From contig NZ_JASHKR010000013.1 in the NCBI RefSeq assembly GCF_030056815.1, positions 1-64,000 on the forward strand: 64,000 bases of DNA. The letters run 5' to 3'. Shown here in pieces: positions 61,029 through 64,000 of the stretch (position 1 is the first letter of the stretch; every line of letters begins with the position of its first letter). The DNA comes from Rhodococcus sp. IEGM 1379. Its GTDB lineage: Bacteria; Actinomycetota; Actinomycetes; Mycobacteriales; Mycobacteriaceae. Position numbers and translations under genes: made by a program. The notes under the pieces are model-generated. The model had not been told where the DNA came from. It made no database searches and saw only the letters and a list, made by a program, of their open reading frames with translations.

Positions 61029-62870
61029 ATGGCGCTGAAGAAAGGCGAGCAGTTCGCCCTCTTCGAACTCGACACGCCCGAGGCGGCCCCCGCAGTCACT
61101 GAACCGCTCCAACCTTCGCTGTTCGACCCCATCGGTGACGAAGAGCCCGAACAAGGTCAGTCGGACGCTGAACCCGACGGCGAGCCATCCGAATCCGCGA
61201 CTCCGGATGGCAATGCAGAGGACGCAGAACTCGACGCTTCCGAACAACTCGACGACGTCGTATCTGTAACCACGACTCTGCCGCCGGCGGGGGAGAGTGC
61301 GGACGGGCACGCCGTCATCGTCACCGCGGCAGGAACCTACACACCCTCCGGGCACGTCCTCACGGGACCGGTCGACTCCGTCGAAAAGCTCGACAAACTG
61401 ATTCGCTGGGCAGCCCTGGCACCCCTCGGCGCCCCAGCGCAAATCTGGGTCGTCGGCATCGACGCCTGCGAGATGCTCGGATGGATCATCGACCCCGGCA
61501 ACGAAGACGACGTCGACGACATGGAAGTCCTCCGCACCCGCGCCGCCGAAGAACTCACCGGAGTCCTCCAAGCCGCACTCACCCCGATGCTGACCGCAGG
61601 GTGGGAACTGCGCGGAGACCCCGGCCATGTCGTGCACCTGTCCCGCACCACCGGAAAATTCACATCCATGGTCGACATCGTCATCGAACCGTACGTATGG
61701 ACCTACTGGAACAAAGACTTCGGATGGGGCAACCGCGTGGGGGACATGGGGATCCTCGGATCACCCACCGCCGGAACATATCTCCCTGACGACGACCTCC
61801 CAGCTGCCCAAGAGCTCGGGCGCCGACTCGCATGGTGCGCACAGCATCTCGGAGTTCTCCCCGGGCCGACTCCGGCCCGTACGGGAGCGGCCGTGCTCGA
61901 CAAGATCAAACGCGAACGTACCCGCAGCGGCAAAGGCATCGTCGTCACTGCCGCCGGTCCCGTCCCGCCGCTCGACGGCGAACATCGTGGTGATCTCGAA
62001 CCCGCGGTCGGCTGGACCCGAGTCCCCGATCCCGAAGAGTTCGACGACGCGACCGTGCTGGTGTCGATCGACCAACGAGCCGCGTACCTCGCATCCGCGG
62101 GCATGCTCGAATTCGGCTACGGGAAACCGCGGCACCTCCGCGCAGAGGACGCAATGGATGCGGCAGAGGCCGTGAAAACCCCGTTCGGGCTCTGGCGCGT
62201 CACCCTGCCGGCGGGAAACATGCTCGCCCTCCCAGACAAGCTGCCACTCCCGCACCCCCACATGCTCGCTGATCAACCCGTTCAAACGTGGATCACATCC
62301 GTCAGCCTCGACGCGTTCTGCGCTCCCGTTGCCGACGGCGGTATCGGAGCAGAACTCGACGATCTCGACATCACCGAAGCGTGGGTGTACCCGGAACAGG
62401 GCCGCGCACTGGACAAGTGGGCGAAAATCCTACGAGAAGCCCGCAAGGTAGCCGTCGACACCAACGACGCTGCCATCAAACGTTTCCTCGGTGCCTGCTA
62501 CAAGGGGTACATCGGCCGAATGGTCAACCCCGACATGTGGACTGCGAAACAAATGCAACACCACCACCAGCCACTCTGGCGTGCAGCGATCATCGCGCAC
62601 TGCCGCTGGCGCGGACGCCGCGTAGCCATGCGCATCGCCCGAGAAACCGGCCGCTGGCCACTGCGCACCGTCACCGACTCCTGGGTCTACCCCCTACCCG
62701 ACAGGATCGATGTCGCTGACGACAGCGACGCACTCGGCAAGATGACCCTCGAAAAGCGCGCCGCACTGACCGATGATCTGGTGGCCGCGCTCACCGAAGC
62801 CCGCGATACACACGAGATCAACCTCGCTATCAAGGCAGTCTTCGCCGACGACGATGAAGGAAACAACTAG
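61029..62870 (+). CDS. telomere-associated protein Tap-like
   Basis: 613 residues. The N-terminal 100 are acidic and disordered. The middle contains VDSVEKLDKLIRWAALAPLG and a region like the Tap central domain. From about residue 340: VLVSIDQRAAYLASAGMLEF, FGLWRVTLPAGNMLALPDKL, FLGACYKGYIGRMVNPDM, HHHQPLWRAAIIAHCRWRGR, RRVAMRIARETGRWPLRTVT and DSWVYPLPD. This order (D-x-N/R-x-A-Y/F-L, then a helical GK/GY block, then RxDIxAAVIAxARxxxHR-like and V-x-S/T-D-x-x-V-Y-P) parallels the C-terminal half of Streptomyces Tap, which recruits the terminal protein to telomeres. The next gene starts on the last base of its stop, as tap-tpg operons do. The usual Tap N-terminal HTH is not evident. Confidence 0.62.
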   Translation: MALKKGEQFALFELDTPEAAPAVTEPLQPSLFDPIGDEEPEQGQSDAEPDGEPSESATPDGNAEDAELDASEQLDDVVSVTTTLPPAGESADGHAVIVTAAGTYTPSGHVLTGPVDSVEKLDKLIRWAALAPLGAPAQIWVVGIDACEMLGWIIDPGNEDDVDDMEVLRTRAAEELTGVLQAALTPMLTAGWELRGDPGHVVHLSRTTGKFTSMVDIVIEPYVWTYWNKDFGWGNRVGDMGILGSPTAGTYLPDDDLPAAQELGRRLAWCAQHLGVLPGPTPARTGAAVLDKIKRERTRSGKGIVVTAAGPVPPLDGEHRGDLEPAVGWTRVPDPEEFDDATVLVSIDQRAAYLASAGMLEFGYGKPRHLRAEDAMDAAEAVKTPFGLWRVTLPAGNMLALPDKLPLPHPHMLADQPVQTWITSVSLDAFCAPVADGGIGAELDDLDITEAWVYPEQGRALDKWAKILREARKVAVDTNDAAIKRFLGACYKGYIGRMVNPDMWTAKQMQHHHQPLWRAAIIAHCRWRGRRVAMRIARETGRWPLRTVTDSWVYPLPDRIDVADDSDALGKMTLEKRAALTDDLVAALTEARDTHEINLAIKAVFADDDEGNN

Positions 62871-63667
62871 TGGCACTGCACCTTCCGAAGCCACGAACGA
62901 AGCAACCCGCGCAAAAGACCGTCGGGCTCGACGGACTGAAAGTGTCCGTTTCTACGGCGGCGACCAGCGGGGTCGAAAAATCCAAAACCGTCAAAAGTGG
63001 TGGCCTGGCGGGCTTGACCAGCAAAGTGTCCATCCGACAAATCCGAACCGAAATCGGCAACGACGGACTGCGCCAAGCAGCCATCGACGCCGGCAGGACA
63101 CCGCCGTCGGACCGAACGTTGCGACGGTGGGCTCAGCAGGGACGTATCCCACACCCAGAAGTCAACGAACGCGCCCAACGGCGCGCAGCAATTGAACGTC
63201 TCGGTGGAATCGACGCTGTCGCAAAGAAAATCGGGCGCTCACGATCCGCTGTATCCCGCTATCGGTCCGGCGAGACGAACGAACTGCGTGCTGACGCGAA
63301 GAAGAAACTCAAGAACGTCAAAGCCCACGACATCATGGACCGCGCCGGCGTGCTCCGCCCCGATGGCCAACCGAAGAAAGCGACGATCCGAGTCCGCGGG
63401 GGAGTGTCCGTCCGCAACGGCTCCGAAGAAGGCTACGACTACCGGGTTCGGACACTGGATTTCGCGAATTCCGACAGTCCGTTCAGTGTCGACGAAACGC
63501 GTGAACTCGCGGCCGCGTTGGCAAACGACGATCATGCCCGCGTTGTGGCGATCCTTGAGCGGCACGCCACGATGGACTATCCCGAGAACAAGGGCTTCGA
63601 TCAGTACGGTGACGCTTTCGGATTTCACTTCGATTCCATCGAGTCCGTCCACATCGACTGGACCTAA
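62870..63667 (+). CDS. telomere terminal protein Tpg-like, HTH
   Basis: 265 residues from GTG at 62870, overlapping the tap-like stop by one base. Two HTH units are seen: IRQIRTEIGNDGLRQAAIDA with SDRTLRRWAQQGRIP, and LGGIDAVAKKIGRSRSAVSR with YRSGETNELRADAKKKL. The C-terminal domain KKATIRVRGGVSVRNGSEEG, TRELAAALANDDHARVVAIL and FGFHFDSIESVHIDW resembles the end of Streptomyces Tpg (a strand ending in -F-x-D-I-D-x-I-E-x-D-). Tpg is covalently attached to linear-replicon 5' ends. If right, this molecule is linear. It could instead be a regulatory HTH protein. Confidence 0.6.
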   Translation: MALHLPKPRTKQPAQKTVGLDGLKVSVSTAATSGVEKSKTVKSGGLAGLTSKVSIRQIRTEIGNDGLRQAAIDAGRTPPSDRTLRRWAQQGRIPHPEVNERAQRRAAIERLGGIDAVAKKIGRSRSAVSRYRSGETNELRADAKKKLKNVKAHDIMDRAGVLRPDGQPKKATIRVRGGVSVRNGSEEGYDYRVRTLDFANSDSPFSVDETRELAAALANDDHARVVAILERHATMDYPENKGFDQYGDAFGFHFDSIESVHIDWT

Positions 63668-63726
63668 ATCGGTAGCTGCGGGGAATCCGAGTTATCCACG
63701 GGCGGGTTGAGTGCCTCGAATGGTGC

Positions 63727-64000
63727 TGTCAAGTTGTTTGGGATGCAGCAGCTTTCGGGCGCAGCAGGGCATCACACGAAGCGGTGTTCAGACAGTGAGG
63801 GCCTGTTCGGTGACCTGATCCCATACCTGGAATCGGGTGCGGATTTCGGTTCGATGGTCGGTGGCAGTCATACGGTGCCGCGGTGGGCGGAAGTGCGGGG
63901 AGATACGACTGAACGAGGCGAGAAACCTCTGGGTTGAGCCGCCGGTGCGGAAGCCTTTCATGGCGCGTTCGCGTTGCCGGGTCGGTTGATGGGAGTTCTC
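63727..64000 (-). mobile_element. IS6-family element, C-terminal end, cut by window end
   Basis: Outer end GTGCTGTCAAGTTGTTTGG followed inward by the minus-strand coding tail of an IS6 transposase (ENSHQPTRQRERAMK, AQRFLASFSRISPHF, TATDHRTEIRTRFQVWDQVT). Appears better preserved than the other IS6 remnants; the remainder lies beyond 64000. Confidence 0.82.

Overview
The window reads as part of a large, probably linear, catabolic plasmid from a high-GC actinobacterium, most likely Rhodococcus or a close relative. This rests on strong GC codon bias, actinobacterial families (DUF4193, a DUF732-type lipoprotein, DUF2637), and a pair of genes resembling the Tap and Tpg telomere proteins next to a rep-parA replication and partition block. 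No rRNA or tRNA genes and no CRISPR array were seen.

Layout. (1) 1-6.4 kb: an AraC-controlled catabolic cluster (CoA ligase, dihydroxyacetophenone-dioxygenase-like cupin, two SDRs) bounded by IS6 and IS3 debris. (2) 6.4-14.6 kb: a decayed accessory stretch with an IS5 pseudogene, broken pieces of a phospholipase-D-like gene, a DUF732 lipoprotein, DUF4193, and an Abi-like gene split by a 130-bp MITE. (3) 14.6-28.2 kb: a well preserved amine and nitrogen block. A six-gene minus-strand operon (FAD oxidoreductase, glutamine-synthetase-like enzyme, three glutamate-synthase-like subunits, carbamoylase) diverges from a plus-strand operon (cupin, DmmA-like protein, ferredoxin reductase, haem N-demethylase, TetR). 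HutD, an ammonium transporter and an XRE-cupin regulator follow. Together they could demethylate a secondary amine, trap the released amine on glutamate and take up ammonium. (4) 28.2-31.4 kb: gene fragments, a MazEF pair and an intact PLD-like protein. (5) 31.4-44 kb: a segment bounded by inverted IS6 remnants, holding TetR, IclR, a CMD protein, an integrase relic, an MFS-MarR drug-export pair, a beta-propeller pseudogene, a secreted tyrosine phosphatase and a SnoaL protein. (6) 44-47.6 kb: TetR and a TauD-like dioxygenase, then a DUF1214-like gene. (7) 47.6-52.3 kb: an insertion-sequence graveyard (IS110, IS3, IS110, IS6) that includes a relic of a second tap gene. (8) 52.9-63.7 kb: the replicon core: rep, a large 9-bp-phased repeat array, parA with a small ribbon-helix-helix gene, a DUF2637 membrane protein, a second MazEF pair, and tap-tpg, ending in another IS6 remnant.

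The most striking signal is at 56.84-57.67 kb. Roughly 90 consecutive 9-bp units each begin with GC (consensus GCRNNNNRY), and in the last 74 units the phase never slips. The array lies directly upstream of parA, with smaller satellites of the same period at 55.65 and 58.79 kb. I interpret it as a candidate centromere for a ParA plus ribbon-helix-helix partition system. A second unexplained signal is a near-identical 31-32-bp palindromic insert that disrupts three different transposase genes. All functions are inferred by reading the sequence; no database search was run.
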